DNA from: Butyrivibrio sp.
GTDB lineage: Bacteria; Bacillota; Clostridia; Lachnospirales; Lachnospiraceae
Direction: 5' to 3'
Assembly (NCBI GenBank): GCA_017535785.1
Contig: JAFXTN010000027.1
Span: 1 to 64,000 of the forward strand
DNA length: 64,000 nt
In this document: positions 49,926 through 59,363 of the stretch, in pieces
Position numbering within the stretch: position 1 is the stretch's first letter
How the letters are laid out: each line of letters begins with the position of its first letter
Translations under genes and position numbers: made by a program
Notes under the pieces: generated by a model
The model's input: only the letters and a program-made list of their open reading frames with translations
Databases searched by the model: none
What the model was told of the DNA's origin: nothing

Positions 49926-52361
49926 TTATTTCTTCTTAGTATTAGACCTTTTATTTGCGCGAGGCTTCTTGGAAATGCTCTTTATCGCTTCTTTTGAAAC
50001 AATGTTAAAGATGCGCTCTTCCTCGATCTTCGCATACTTTTCTTCTATAGCCTTTTCCTCATTGGCAAGTTCCTCTTCATACTTCTTCTTAAGTTCAGCA
50101 AGCAGCCTCTGTTCTTCTTCACTCTGCTTCTCCTTAAGAGCCGAAAGCTTTTCGTTTCTCTCTTTTTCCTTCTTGAGCTCCTCTTCTTCCTTGATGGATC
50201 TAATCTTCTTCTCCTGCTGCGTATAAGGAGTAAACGAGAAGATCGCAAGCGATACGGGCGCAAGCTTTATATTTACAGAGTAGTCTCTGCCGTCCGCCTC
50301 TTTTCTCTTGGCTTCGATCTTGCCTTCGTTAAGGAGGCCCGATCCGCCGTAGCTCACATCATCGCTGTTAAAGATCTCATTGTATCTTCCGTCCGTGATG
50401 ACTCCGATATCATATTCTCTCTCGATTCCCGCCATATTGGCTACGACCAGAAGTATCTCTTTCTCATCGGCACTCTTTCGGACAAAAGAGATCATGCAGT
50501 CATCCGCAGCCATATTATTTATCCACTCAAAGCCGCCCTCAACACTGTCGAGCTGATGAAGAGCATCATGTTCTCTGTAAAGAGAATTGAGCTTTGAAAG
50601 CATATTTTCAACAAATACGGACTGATCAACCGTAAGCGCATCCGGTTCCATGTAGATGTGCTTCCTTCCGGGATGCACCATCATAAAGCTAAGCGCAAGC
50701 CTTAGATTCGCCATCTTCTGATTGGAATCGCCGGGCATAAGATAATACAGGCCTTCAAGACCTTTTTCCAGTTCCTCATGCGTAAAGCTCAAAACAAATC
50801 GCTCAGTATAGCTGTAGATTATGCTAAACGTAAGCTCATCGTGATGTCCCGATCTAAAAAGAGGATCGTTTTGCATATAAGACAGGAAATCTCTGGTCCA
50901 TCCGTTATTCCATTTATAATCAAATCCAAGTCCGCCGTCATCTATGCTGTCAGTGACCTGAGGCCAGCACGCAGTCTCTTTTGTGATCATAAACACGCCG
51001 GGATCTGCCTTGTGAACACTGCTCGTAAGCTGCTTAAGAAACTCGAGCGCTTCAAGGTTCTCATTTCCGCCATAGATGTTCGGCATCCACTCGCCGGGCT
51101 TTCTGTCGTAGTCAAGGTAAAGGATCCTGGAGATATCAGAGATCCTAAGGCCGTCGACATGATAGATCTCTATCCAGAAAAGAGCATTCGATACAAGGAA
51201 GTTCGTGACCTCTTTTCTTCCGTAATCAAAGATGAGATCACCTGACTTGGGATGTATACCTACCCTTGGATCTTCATATTCATATAAGGTCTTTCCGTCA
51301 AAATCGCTCAGTCCGCAAGAAGCCTTGGGAAAGAATGTCGGAACCCAGTCAAGAATGACTCTGATACCGTTCTCATGCATAGTATTTACAAAGCCCATGA
51401 ACTCCTCAGGCTTTCCGTTCGCATCATCAAGCGCAAAGAAATCAAGGATATGATAAAAATGCTCGGGAATATGCTTCATTACAGGCATAAGTTCAACCGT
51501 GTCAAAGCCATGATCTTTTACATAGCTTAAGATATCCTGAGTGATCTCTTCGATAGTAGTCTTATACTCGTGCCTCTCTGCAAACGCGTCAAGTGAAAGC
51601 TCGCAGATAGAAAGAGCTCCCTCATCCTTATCAAACTTCCTTCTCTCGGCGATCCATTTTTCATCAGTCCATTTAAATGGCGCAAACTTATTTATAACGG
51701 ATATAACTCCGTTTTCGCCCTTGGACTTTGTTGCGTATGGATCGGGTCTTTTATAGATATGACCGCTTCTTGTCTTAACTTCAAACTGATAGCCGTCATC
51801 TACCTTAGCACCGGGAACAAATATCTCGAAGATCCCGATGGGATCAAGTCTGTGCATCTGGCACATCCTGCCGTCCCAATTATTGAAATCTCCTATAACG
51901 CTGACTCTGGCAGCAGAAGGAGCCCATACCGCGAACTGCGTGCCGGCAACGCCACCACGCTTCATGGGATGAGCTCCTAATTTTTCATAGATACGGTAAT
52001 GTATACCGCTTCCGAACTTTATAAAATCCTCTCGGTCCATCTTAGGTCCGAAGGAATATGGATCGATTACAGTTTCTTCATTATCGTTTTCATCTGTGAT
52101 AATGAATTTGTATCTCAATTTGTCGACATAAGGAACGATAGCTGCAAAAAAGCCGGCTTCATCCGCAAGTTCCATCTCATAAGCCTTCTTGTTATTCTCA
52201 ACAAGAACACTTACAGATTTGGCATTCGGATAAAAAGCCTGAACAAGATAGTTCGACCCAACCTTGTGTGCTCCGAGGATTCTGTGTGGATCGTCTCCAT
52301 CAGAATAAATGATCTCCTCAATCTCCGGCCAGTTCATCATCTTGTACAGTCTGTTATTCAC
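49926..52361 (-). CDS. GlgB-family protein with a replaced active site (predicted pseudoenzyme)
   Basis: The protein has 811 residues from the GTG at 52361 with GGAGGGG upstream; no ATG fits as well. Two N-terminal CBM48-type domains (about 10-110 and 125-215) and a GH13 barrel align well with glycogen branching enzyme (MPGDSNQKMANLR, GEWMPNIYGGNENLEALEFL). Catalytic residues are lost: region I His to Phe343, nucleophile Asp to Ser408 (DGLRISDIS), acid/base Glu to Lys461 (MITKETACWP), third Asp to Glu529 (FTHEE), and MGNEF is replaced. The GYQPTGLYAP loop is shortened. A Lys/Glu coiled-coil tail (about 713-811) is added. It probably binds glucan without branching it. It is last in the serC-serA-DUF1015 operon. 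Confidence 0.85.
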   Translation of the reverse strand: MNNRLYKMMNWPEIEEIIYSDGDDPHRILGAHKVGSNYLVQAFYPNAKSVSVLVENNKKAYEMELADEAGFFAAIVPYVDKLRYKFIITDENDNEETVIDPYSFGPKMDREDFIKFGSGIHYRIYEKLGAHPMKRGGVAGTQFAVWAPSAARVSVIGDFNNWDGRMCQMHRLDPIGIFEIFVPGAKVDDGYQFEVKTRSGHIYKRPDPYATKSKGENGVISVINKFAPFKWTDEKWIAERRKFDKDEGALSICELSLDAFAERHEYKTTIEEITQDILSYVKDHGFDTVELMPVMKHIPEHFYHILDFFALDDANGKPEEFMGFVNTMHENGIRVILDWVPTFFPKASCGLSDFDGKTLYEYEDPRVGIHPKSGDLIFDYGRKEVTNFLVSNALFWIEIYHVDGLRISDISRILYLDYDRKPGEWMPNIYGGNENLEALEFLKQLTSSVHKADPGVFMITKETACWPQVTDSIDDGGLGFDYKWNNGWTRDFLSYMQNDPLFRSGHHDELTFSIIYSYTERFVLSFTHEELEKGLEGLYYLMPGDSNQKMANLRLALSFMMVHPGRKHIYMEPDALTVDQSVFVENMLSKLNSLYREHDALHQLDSVEGGFEWINNMAADDCMISFVRKSADEKEILLVVANMAGIEREYDIGVITDGRYNEIFNSDDVSYGGSGLLNEGKIEAKRKEADGRDYSVNIKLAPVSLAIFSFTPYTQQEKKIRSIKEEEELKKEKERNEKLSALKEKQSEEEQRLLAELKKKYEEELANEEKAIEEKYAKIEEERIFNIVSKEAIKSISKKPRANKRSNTKKK

Positions 52362-52401
52362 TATTGTCCCCTCCAAATAAAAAACAATACTTAAATTGTT
52401 G

Positions 52402-53658
52402 TTATTTAGATAATTGTACCATTAATTTCGTGAATAAATATCCACTTAAGAGTTTAGGCTCGAACCAAGTCGACTTCGGAGGCATAAGCCTCTTCTCATC
52501 TGCAACGGCAAAAAGCTCTGAAATAGATGTAGGATACATAGAAAAAGCAAGCTTCATATCTGCATGACATCTGTCTTCAAGTTCTTTGAGCCCTCTGATA
52601 CCGCCAACAAAATCGATTCTCTTATCCGTTCTCGGATCACCGATTCCAAGGATAGGAGAAAGAACTTCATTCTGAAGAACGGAAACATCAAGTCCGTCAA
52701 CCGCATCGCTCTTTAATATATCAGAATGAGCAGTAAGTCTGAACCATTCATCATCGATGAAAAGTCCGAATTCTGCTTTCTTTGCAGGCTTTACAGCCTC
52801 ATTTTCTTTTACGATATCAAACTTCTCTTTGAGCTTTTCAAAGAACTCCTCCTTGGAAAGGCCGTTAAGATCCTTAACTACACGGTTGTAGTCCATGATC
52901 ATAAGCTCATTGTCAGGGAAAAGAACTGAGAGGAAGTAGTCATACTCCTGCTTACCGCGAACCTTTCCTTCATTCTCTTCTCTTTTCTTAAGTCCGACCT
53001 TTACCGCAGATGCGCATCTGTGATGTCCGTCAGCAATATATACGGCATCGATAGTTGCAAAAATACGGCTGATAGTATCAGTCTCTTCCTTGTCATCGAT
53101 TATCCAAACTCTGGACTTTACATCATCTGCCGATACAAAATCGTAAACAGGTTCATCAACCTCTTTTACCTTGCTGATAAGATCTGAGAGCATCTTGTTC
53201 TCTCTGTAGCAAAGGAAAATAGGTCCTGTCTGAGCTTCACATGTATATACATGCTTGATCCTGTCCTCTTCCTTGTCGGCTCTTGTATTTTCGTGCTTCT
53301 TGATAACACCGTTTAAATAGTCATCAATCGAAGCGCAGGCAACTATTCCGGTCTGTGTTCTTCCGTTCATTGTCTGCTCATAGATGTAATAGCACTTTTC
53401 CTCATCCTGCACGAAAACACCACTCTCCATCTGCTCATGGAGCATGTCATGTGCCTTCTGATAAACTTCGGGAGCGTACATATCCTGGTCTTCAGGGAAC
53501 TGTGTCTCCGGTCTGTCTATAGCAAGAAATGATCCGGGATTCTCTTTTACGTACTCAAGAGCCTCTTTTCTGCTAAAAACATCATAGGGAAGAGCCGCAA
53601 CTCTTCCCACTTTTTCTTTTGTCGGTCTGTATGCCTTAAAAGGTCTGATATCCGCCAT
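52402..53658 (-). CDS. DUF1015 family protein
   Basis: The protein has 418 residues, the normal length for the family. The N-terminal signature RPFKAYRPTKEKVGRVAALP and PYDVFSRKEA, central KKHENTRADKEEDR and the ADGHHRCASA motif are all present. Function is not established. ADGHHR recalls the DGxxR motif of ParB/Srx-fold proteins, a superfamily that includes free-serine kinases, and the gene lies 2 nt after serA, so a role in serine metabolism is plausible but inferred. No phosphoserine phosphatase gene is in this operon. Confidence 0.85.
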   Translation of the reverse strand: MADIRPFKAYRPTKEKVGRVAALPYDVFSRKEALEYVKENPGSFLAIDRPETQFPEDQDMYAPEVYQKAHDMLHEQMESGVFVQDEEKCYYIYEQTMNGRTQTGIVACASIDDYLNGVIKKHENTRADKEEDRIKHVYTCEAQTGPIFLCYRENKMLSDLISKVKEVDEPVYDFVSADDVKSRVWIIDDKEETDTISRIFATIDAVYIADGHHRCASAVKVGLKKREENEGKVRGKQEYDYFLSVLFPDNELMIMDYNRVVKDLNGLSKEEFFEKLKEKFDIVKENEAVKPAKKAEFGLFIDDEWFRLTAHSDILKSDAVDGLDVSVLQNEVLSPILGIGDPRTDKRIDFVGGIRGLKELEDRCHADMKLAFSMYPTSISELFAVADEKRLMPPKSTWFEPKLLSGYLFTKLMVQLSK

Positions 53659-53660
53659 AA

Positions 53661-54830
53661 TTATGCTTCTTTCTTTACAACTCTGACTCTGATAACACCG
53701 TCAACTTTAGTAAGCTTCTTAACAAGATCATCAGTGATCTTATCCTCAAGATCAATAAGTGTATATGCATAATCTCCCTTAGACTTGTTAGTCATATCGG
53801 AGATGTTGTAGCCTGCATCACCGAGCGCAGTTGTGAACTGGCTGATCATGTTGGCAACATTCTTATGGAAAATTCCGATTCTGGGACGTGTGCAGATGCC
53901 CATGTCGCAGTTAGGATAGTTAACCGAATTATTGATATTACCGTTCTCAAGATAATCCTTAAGCTCAAGAACTGCCTTAACAGCGCAGTTATCCTCAGAC
54001 TCCTCTGTTGAAGCACCAAGGTGAGGGATAACGATACATCCATCGTGACCTGATGTTGTAGGGTTCGGGAAGTCTGTTACATACTTACGGATCTTGCCTG
54101 AGTTGATGCCTGCAAGAACATCAACTTCGTTGCAAAGGATATCTCTTGCAAGGTTGATGATGATAACACCCTTTTTCATCTTAGCGATAGCTTCAGCATT
54201 GATCATGCCCTTTGTAGAATCAAGAGCAGGAACGTGAACTGTGATGATATCGCACTTTGAATAAATATCATCAACGTTTGTAACGTGCTTAACGTCTGAA
54301 GAAAGTCTCCAAGCAGCATCGATAGAAAGATAAGGATCATATCCGTAAACATCCATACCAAGCTGTCTTGCAGCATTAGCTACTCTTACACCGATAGCTC
54401 CAAGACCGATGATACCAAGCTTCTTACCGAAGATCTCAGTTCCGGCGAATTTCTTTTTGGATTTCTCTGTGAGCTTAGCAATATCAGGATCGCCTGCATT
54501 AGCCTTAACCCACTCTGTTCCGCCGATGATGTCTCTTGATGCGATGAGCATAGCAGCAAGAACCATCTCCTTAACGCCGTTAGCGTTGGCACCGGGTGTG
54601 TTAAATACAACGATACCCTGCTCAGCACACTTATCAAGAGGAATATTGTTAACACCGGCACCAGCTCTTGCGATCGCAAGAAGGTTGTCGGAAAACTCCA
54701 TCTCAAGCATATTGGCACTTCTTACGAGGATACCTTCTGCATCATCAACATTATCAACTACCTGATACTCATCAGTGAAATTATTAAGACCGATCTTAGC
54801 AATCGGGTTCATGCATTTATACTTGTACAT
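53661..54830 (-). CDS. serA: D-3-phosphoglycerate dehydrogenase
   Basis: The protein has 389 residues. The NAD-binding motif is GIIGLGAIGVRVANAA, catalytic residues are in INLARDILCNEVDV (Arg) and VIPHLGASTEESEDN (His with Glu). A C-terminal ACT domain (about 318-389) may bind serine. It makes 3-phosphohydroxypyruvate, the first step of serine synthesis. Its ATG overlaps the serC stop (TAATG), with AAGGAG upstream. Confidence 0.96.
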   Translation of the reverse strand: MYKYKCMNPIAKIGLNNFTDEYQVVDNVDDAEGILVRSANMLEMEFSDNLLAIARAGAGVNNIPLDKCAEQGIVVFNTPGANANGVKEMVLAAMLIASRDIIGGTEWVKANAGDPDIAKLTEKSKKKFAGTEIFGKKLGIIGLGAIGVRVANAARQLGMDVYGYDPYLSIDAAWRLSSDVKHVTNVDDIYSKCDIITVHVPALDSTKGMINAEAIAKMKKGVIIINLARDILCNEVDVLAGINSGKIRKYVTDFPNPTTSGHDGCIVIPHLGASTEESEDNCAVKAVLELKDYLENGNINNSVNYPNCDMGICTRPRIGIFHKNVANMISQFTTALGDAGYNISDMTNKSKGDYAYTLIDLEDKITDDLVKKLTKVDGVIRVRVVKKEA

Positions 54831-55912
54831 TATGAATTCTCCTTCTCAAACTTAGCCATGAATTCTACGAGCTTCTGAACGCCCTCGATAGGCATTGCGT
54901 TGTAGATACTTGCTCTCATACCGCCAACAGTTCTGTGTCCCTTAAGGCTTACAAAGCCGGCAGCTGTTGCTTCCTTGATGAACTTAGCATTGAGCTCTTC
55001 GCTGTCTGTTACGAAAGGAACGTTCATAAGTGATCTGTCCTCAGGTCTTACTGTGCCCTTGAACATCTTGCTCTGATCGAGATAATCATAAAGAACCTTA
55101 GCCTTAGCCTCGTTTCTCTTCTTCATCTCCTCAAGTCCGCCCTGCTTCTTGAGCCACTTGAACACAAGACCGCACATGTAGATGCTCCAGCAGTTAGGTG
55201 TGTTGTAAAGTGAACCGTTGTCTGCCTGAGTCTTCCACTTGAGCATTGTAGGTGTGTATGCGGGAACATCATCAGTGATGAGATCTTCTCTGATGATAGC
55301 GATAACAAGACCTGCAGGTCCTACGTTCTTCTGAACACCACCGTAGATAACGCCGTACTTTGTTACATCAACGGGCTCTGAAAGGAAGCATGATGAAACG
55401 TCAGAAACAAGGATATGTCCCTTAGTATTGGGAAGAGTCTTGAACTTTGTTCCGTAAATTGTGTTATTCTCGCAGATGTAAACATAGTCAGCATCTTCGG
55501 GAATATCAAGATCTGAGCAATCAGGAATATATGAGAAAGTCTTATCAGCACTTGAAGCAACCTCAACAGCCTCTCCGTACTTCTGAGCCTCCTGATATGC
55601 CTTCTTAGCCCACTGTCCTGTTACGATATATGCAGCCTTGCCGTTCTTCATAAGGTTAAGAGGAACAGCTGCGAACTGCTGGCTTGCGCCACCCTGTAAA
55701 AAGAGAACCTTGTAGTTGTCAGGAATATTCATAAGATCTCTGATATCCTGCTCGGCAGTCTGGATAACCTCATCAAAGGTTTTGGATCTGTGGCTCATCT
55801 CGTTGATAGACATTCCACATCCGTTGTAATCAAGCATCTCTGCAGCAGCCTGCTTCAATACTTCCTCGGGTAACACTGCCGGTCCGGCAGAAAAATTATA
55901 AACTCGTGACAC
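54830..55912 (-). CDS. serC: Phosphoserine aminotransferase
   Basis: The protein has 360 residues. The start is GTG with AGGAGG upstream and the N-terminus VYNFSAGPAVLPEEVLKQAA is diagnostic. The PLP lysine lies in YGGVQKNVGPAGLVI; RTVGGMRASIYNAM is the C-terminal signature. It converts phosphohydroxypyruvate to phosphoserine. It is first in the serC-serA-DUF1015-GlgB-like operon, behind a sigma-A promoter. Confidence 0.97.
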   Translation of the reverse strand: MSRVYNFSAGPAVLPEEVLKQAAAEMLDYNGCGMSINEMSHRSKTFDEVIQTAEQDIRDLMNIPDNYKVLFLQGGASQQFAAVPLNLMKNGKAAYIVTGQWAKKAYQEAQKYGEAVEVASSADKTFSYIPDCSDLDIPEDADYVYICENNTIYGTKFKTLPNTKGHILVSDVSSCFLSEPVDVTKYGVIYGGVQKNVGPAGLVIAIIREDLITDDVPAYTPTMLKWKTQADNGSLYNTPNCWSIYMCGLVFKWLKKQGGLEEMKKRNEAKAKVLYDYLDQSKMFKGTVRPEDRSLMNVPFVTDSEELNAKFIKEATAAGFVSLKGHRTVGGMRASIYNAMPIEGVQKLVEFMAKFEKENS

Positions 55913-55969
55913 TTTTGTATCCTCCTGTGTTTTTATCCTATTAAAGCATTAAAATACCTCAATAATTTT

Positions 55970-55997
55970 ATTCTATACGCAGAAGAAAAAATGTCAA
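55970..55997 (-). promoter_or_regulatory. Promoter of the serine operon
   Basis: The minus strand has a perfect TTGACA, a 16-nt spacer and TAGAAT, about 58 nt upstream of the serC start. The leader is too short for a T-box or a large riboswitch. Confidence 0.7.
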
Positions 55998-56058
55998 TAA
56001 CGTCATTCCATAATCTTTGTTATTTTATTTTTTTGAAACCAATTTTTGTAAAAAAATA

Positions 56059-56087
56059 ATCTGCTCTTTCAAGTTAAAAGAGCAGAT
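56059..56087 (-). terminator. Terminator after the L,D-transpeptidase gene
   Basis: On the minus strand ATCTGCTCTTT pairs with AAAGAGCAGAT over a 7-nt loop, followed by TATTTTTTT. It lies 4 nt past the stop codon and separates the ilv-linked transcript from the serine operon. Confidence 0.87.
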
Positions 56088-56091
56088 CTTT

Positions 56092-57618
56092 TTAATAATA
56101 TAATATTACAGGAGTGCCTTCTGTAGCGACATTCCACAATTGTTCCACCTGATCCAGAGGACAATTAATACATCCGTGAGAGCCATTAATCCTATAAGTT
56201 TCTCCGCCAAATTCGTCCTTAGTTCTCCATGTTGCGTCATGAATTCCGACGCCTTTATTAACACCCAGCCAATAATTTACATAAGAAACATAATCAGTTC
56301 CGCGAAGATAAGTATGATATCTTTTATTATATACATTGAAGAGTCCGGCGGGAGTTCCTCTTCCTCTGTTTACATTACCGGTAACTACAGGCATCTGCAT
56401 GCTGAGCTCACCGTTTACATAGTACGAAAGAAGCTGTTCTCCCATATTAACTTCAATATAAGTATCTCCAAGCTGAGACGGACCGTCGTAAGTTGCAACA
56501 GAATCAAAATAAGTAAGCGGCCTGTTCTCCTCGGCAGATATATCTCCCGACTGATACTTATCTCTTATATAAGCAAATTCGCCGTTAACATCATAAAGGT
56601 TTCCGTTACCTCTGCTTCCGAGATTTACTAAGATACTGCCCTCATGAGTTTCTCTGTATTTGTCCATCAACCGTGCCGTGCTGTGGCTTCTGGCAAGCTC
56701 GTTCAAGGAATCAAATATCTTCTTTTCACTAAGGATCGGATTTCCTGAAGAATCACAGACAAAGCCGTCTATCGCATAAGTCTCTTCTTCTCTGGGAAAA
56801 GCCCGCTCATTACCGCCTATGATAAAGAGTCCGCTCGCAGGGTTTGATGAAGATATCTCTTCAAGCCTCGCTTCCTCGATCTCTCCGCTTGTAACGATCC
56901 AAGATGAAGCAAGAGCAGGACCAAAGCTTATCTGCTCTCCTCCTATCTCATATGTGATGCCGCAAGACTGAAGCTCTCTGATCTTTTCAAAAAGATCCAT
57001 CGTAGCCCTCTGCTGTTCTGTGGCCTCAACTTCTATATAACACCCTTCTGTAGACCCGAGGTCTGCAGTATCGATGAGATGAAGCATGCAATGATATACG
57101 GTATTTACGATCTTTTCTTTATCAGGGACGTCGGTTATACCATTGATAAGAATATAGCCGTTATCTGCCTTTTCAATGGAAACATCATTGCTTCCGATAT
57201 CAGAAAAGATCTCCCAGTCATTCACATAGCCCAGAAGCTTATCTTCATCAAGAGTTACTCTTGGTTCAACTTTTACAACGAGATTTTCAAACAGATTATA
57301 TCCCCAGGCAAAAGGATTCCTGGATTTTATAAAAGAATTGAGTGACTCGGTATAATCCGCCGAAAAATCGACAGAATCCGCACTGATATAAAGCTCGGCT
57401 CCGCCGGCGTCAATAACATTGACTCCGGCGTATCCTTGCTTTGAAATAAGTTCTTTATTAACTGTTTCTACACTCTTTCCTGTACAATACACTCCGTTTA
57501 TCCAACAGCAGCAAGGGAATCCTTCGCTGTAATAGAAAGCAAGAGCAATGTACAAAGCTATAATGGCAAGAAGGTTTATCACCAGCATAAGCCATATTCG
57601 CCTAACTTTTCTCTTCAT
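56092..57618 (-). CDS. L,D-transpeptidase (YkuD) with peptidoglycan-binding domain
   Basis: The protein has 508 residues. A short cytoplasmic basic N-terminus, one transmembrane helix (about 10-32), a long extracellular PG_binding_4-type region, and a C-terminal YkuD catalytic domain from about 390. The active site is intact: His in GVNKGVGIHDATWR and Cys483 in SHGCINCP. It should form 3-3 cross-links in, or attach molecules to, peptidoglycan. It follows ilvB by 30 nt with no visible promoter, so it is probably read through from the ilv genes. Confidence 0.92.
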   Translation of the reverse strand: MKRKVRRIWLMLVINLLAIIALYIALAFYYSEGFPCCCWINGVYCTGKSVETVNKELISKQGYAGVNVIDAGGAELYISADSVDFSADYTESLNSFIKSRNPFAWGYNLFENLVVKVEPRVTLDEDKLLGYVNDWEIFSDIGSNDVSIEKADNGYILINGITDVPDKEKIVNTVYHCMLHLIDTADLGSTEGCYIEVEATEQQRATMDLFEKIRELQSCGITYEIGGEQISFGPALASSWIVTSGEIEEARLEEISSSNPASGLFIIGGNERAFPREEETYAIDGFVCDSSGNPILSEKKIFDSLNELARSHSTARLMDKYRETHEGSILVNLGSRGNGNLYDVNGEFAYIRDKYQSGDISAEENRPLTYFDSVATYDGPSQLGDTYIEVNMGEQLLSYYVNGELSMQMPVVTGNVNRGRGTPAGLFNVYNKRYHTYLRGTDYVSYVNYWLGVNKGVGIHDATWRTKDEFGGETYRINGSHGCINCPLDQVEQLWNVATEGTPVILYY

Positions 57619-57648
57619 CTTTATTCCCCAAACTTAAATGAAGTATTT

Positions 57649-59340
57649 TTAATGATCACTTTTTTTCTTTGCAAGGTCCTTGGCATCGAAAGCTTCACTT
57701 ATAGATGCTCCGGCAGGAACCATCGGAAATACCTTATCATCTTCTTCGATAACACAGTCAATGACAACAGGTACCTTTGAGCTAAGCGCTTTTTTGAGCG
57801 CATCCTCAACTTCCGATTTCTTGGTAACTCTGATGGCCTTGCATCCAAGTGCCTCAGCAACCTTACAATAATCTACTTTATCAGAGAAGACAGTCTGTGA
57901 GTAGTGCTTTTCATAGAAAAGTGTCTGCCACTGTCTTACCATACCAAGTACGCTGTTATTGATGATGATCTCAACTATCGGAATACCATAGCCGGAAGCT
58001 GTAGCAAGCTCGTTCATATTCATTCTGAAGCATCCGTCACCTGTTATGTTTACGCATACCTTATCAGGCATTCCAACCTTGGCTCCAATGCAGGCGCCGA
58101 GACCGTATCCCATTGTTCCGAGTCCTCCGGAAGTAAGGAGGGTTCTGGGATTTCTAAACTTGTAATACTGCGCTGTCCACATCTGATGCTGTCCTACATC
58201 TGTAGATATGATTGCATCGCCCTTTGTGAGCTTATCGAGAGTCTCGATGATATAAGGGCATGTAAGCTTATCCTTCTCATAGCTGAGAGGGAACTGCTTC
58301 TTATAATCATTGATCTTTTCAACCCATTCGGAATGATCCATCTTTTCAAGCTTTGCATTGATATCCGAAAGAACTTCCTTAAGATCTCCAACGATCGAAT
58401 AATTTGTCCTGATATTCTTATTGATCTCTGCAGCATCAATATCTATCTGAAGGATCTTTGCTTTTGAAGCAAATGTCTTGGCATTACCTGTAACTCTGTC
58501 TGAGAATCTTGCTCCGAGCGTTACAAGAAGGTCGCACTCACTGACGCCGAAATTTGCAGCCTTTGTTCCGTGCATACCGATCATGCCGGCATATAACTTA
58601 TCGGTTCCGTCAAAAGCACCTTTACCCATAAGTGTGTCGCATACGGGTGCATTGAACTTCTTTACAAACTCAGCAAGTTCCTTGGACGCACCTGAAATAA
58701 CAGCACCGCCACCTACATAGATAAAAGGACGCTTTGATGCCTTGAGCATCTTAAGAGCAGCATTTATATTTTCATCAGTATAAGACTTCTTGGAAGCTTC
58801 CTTCTTCTCCTGCTTAAGAGGCTTAAAGTCGCAGGTCTTCGCAGTTACATCCTTGGTTATATCAACAAGAACGGGGCCGGGACGACCTGTAGTAGCGATC
58901 TTAAAAGCTTTTCTGAGCGTAGGAGCAAGCTCTTTTATATCCTTTACGATATATCCGTGCTTTGTGATGGGCATTGTGATTCCGGCAATATCTGCCTCCT
59001 GGAATGTATCTTTTCCGAGAAGAGGAAGATTGACGTTACAAGTCACAGCAACCATGGGAACTGAATCCATATAAGCGGTTGCGATACCGGTAACGAGATT
59101 GGTAGCACCGGGGCCACTTGTAGCAAAGCACACTCCGACTTTACCTGTAGCTCTGGCATAACCGTCGGCAGCATGTGCAGCGCCCTGCTCATGAGAAGTT
59201 CTTATATGTAAAAAATCATTCTGCTGTTTGTACAGCTCATCATAAATATTGAGAATGCTTCCTCCGGGATAACCGAAAACAGTATCTACTCCCTGTTCTT
59301 TCAAACATTCCAATACGATCTGTGAACCAGTAAGTTGCAT
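57649..59340 (-). CDS. ilvB: Acetolactate synthase large (catalytic) subunit
   Basis: The protein has 563 residues. It has the catalytic Glu in IRTSHEQGAAHAADGYAR, the central FAD-binding region and the TPP motif GDGCFRMNMNELATASGYGI with NN further on. It makes acetolactate for valine, leucine and isoleucine. The small regulatory subunit gene ilvN, which usually follows ilvB, is not present; an L,D-transpeptidase gene follows instead. It lies 23 nt after ilvD. Confidence 0.96.
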   Translation of the reverse strand: MQLTGSQIVLECLKEQGVDTVFGYPGGSILNIYDELYKQQNDFLHIRTSHEQGAAHAADGYARATGKVGVCFATSGPGATNLVTGIATAYMDSVPMVAVTCNVNLPLLGKDTFQEADIAGITMPITKHGYIVKDIKELAPTLRKAFKIATTGRPGPVLVDITKDVTAKTCDFKPLKQEKKEASKKSYTDENINAALKMLKASKRPFIYVGGGAVISGASKELAEFVKKFNAPVCDTLMGKGAFDGTDKLYAGMIGMHGTKAANFGVSECDLLVTLGARFSDRVTGNAKTFASKAKILQIDIDAAEINKNIRTNYSIVGDLKEVLSDINAKLEKMDHSEWVEKINDYKKQFPLSYEKDKLTCPYIIETLDKLTKGDAIISTDVGQHQMWTAQYYKFRNPRTLLTSGGLGTMGYGLGACIGAKVGMPDKVCVNITGDGCFRMNMNELATASGYGIPIVEIIINNSVLGMVRQWQTLFYEKHYSQTVFSDKVDYCKVAEALGCKAIRVTKKSEVEDALKKALSSKVPVVIDCVIEEDDKVFPMVPAGASISEAFDAKDLAKKKSDH

Positions 59341-59363
59341 TTCTATACCATCCTATTTATTAA

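Noticed and set aside
55913-56058. T-box or other amino-acid riboswitch before serC
   Set aside because: The promoter leaves a leader of only about 50 nt, too short for a T-box, and no T-box sequence or antiterminator is visible.
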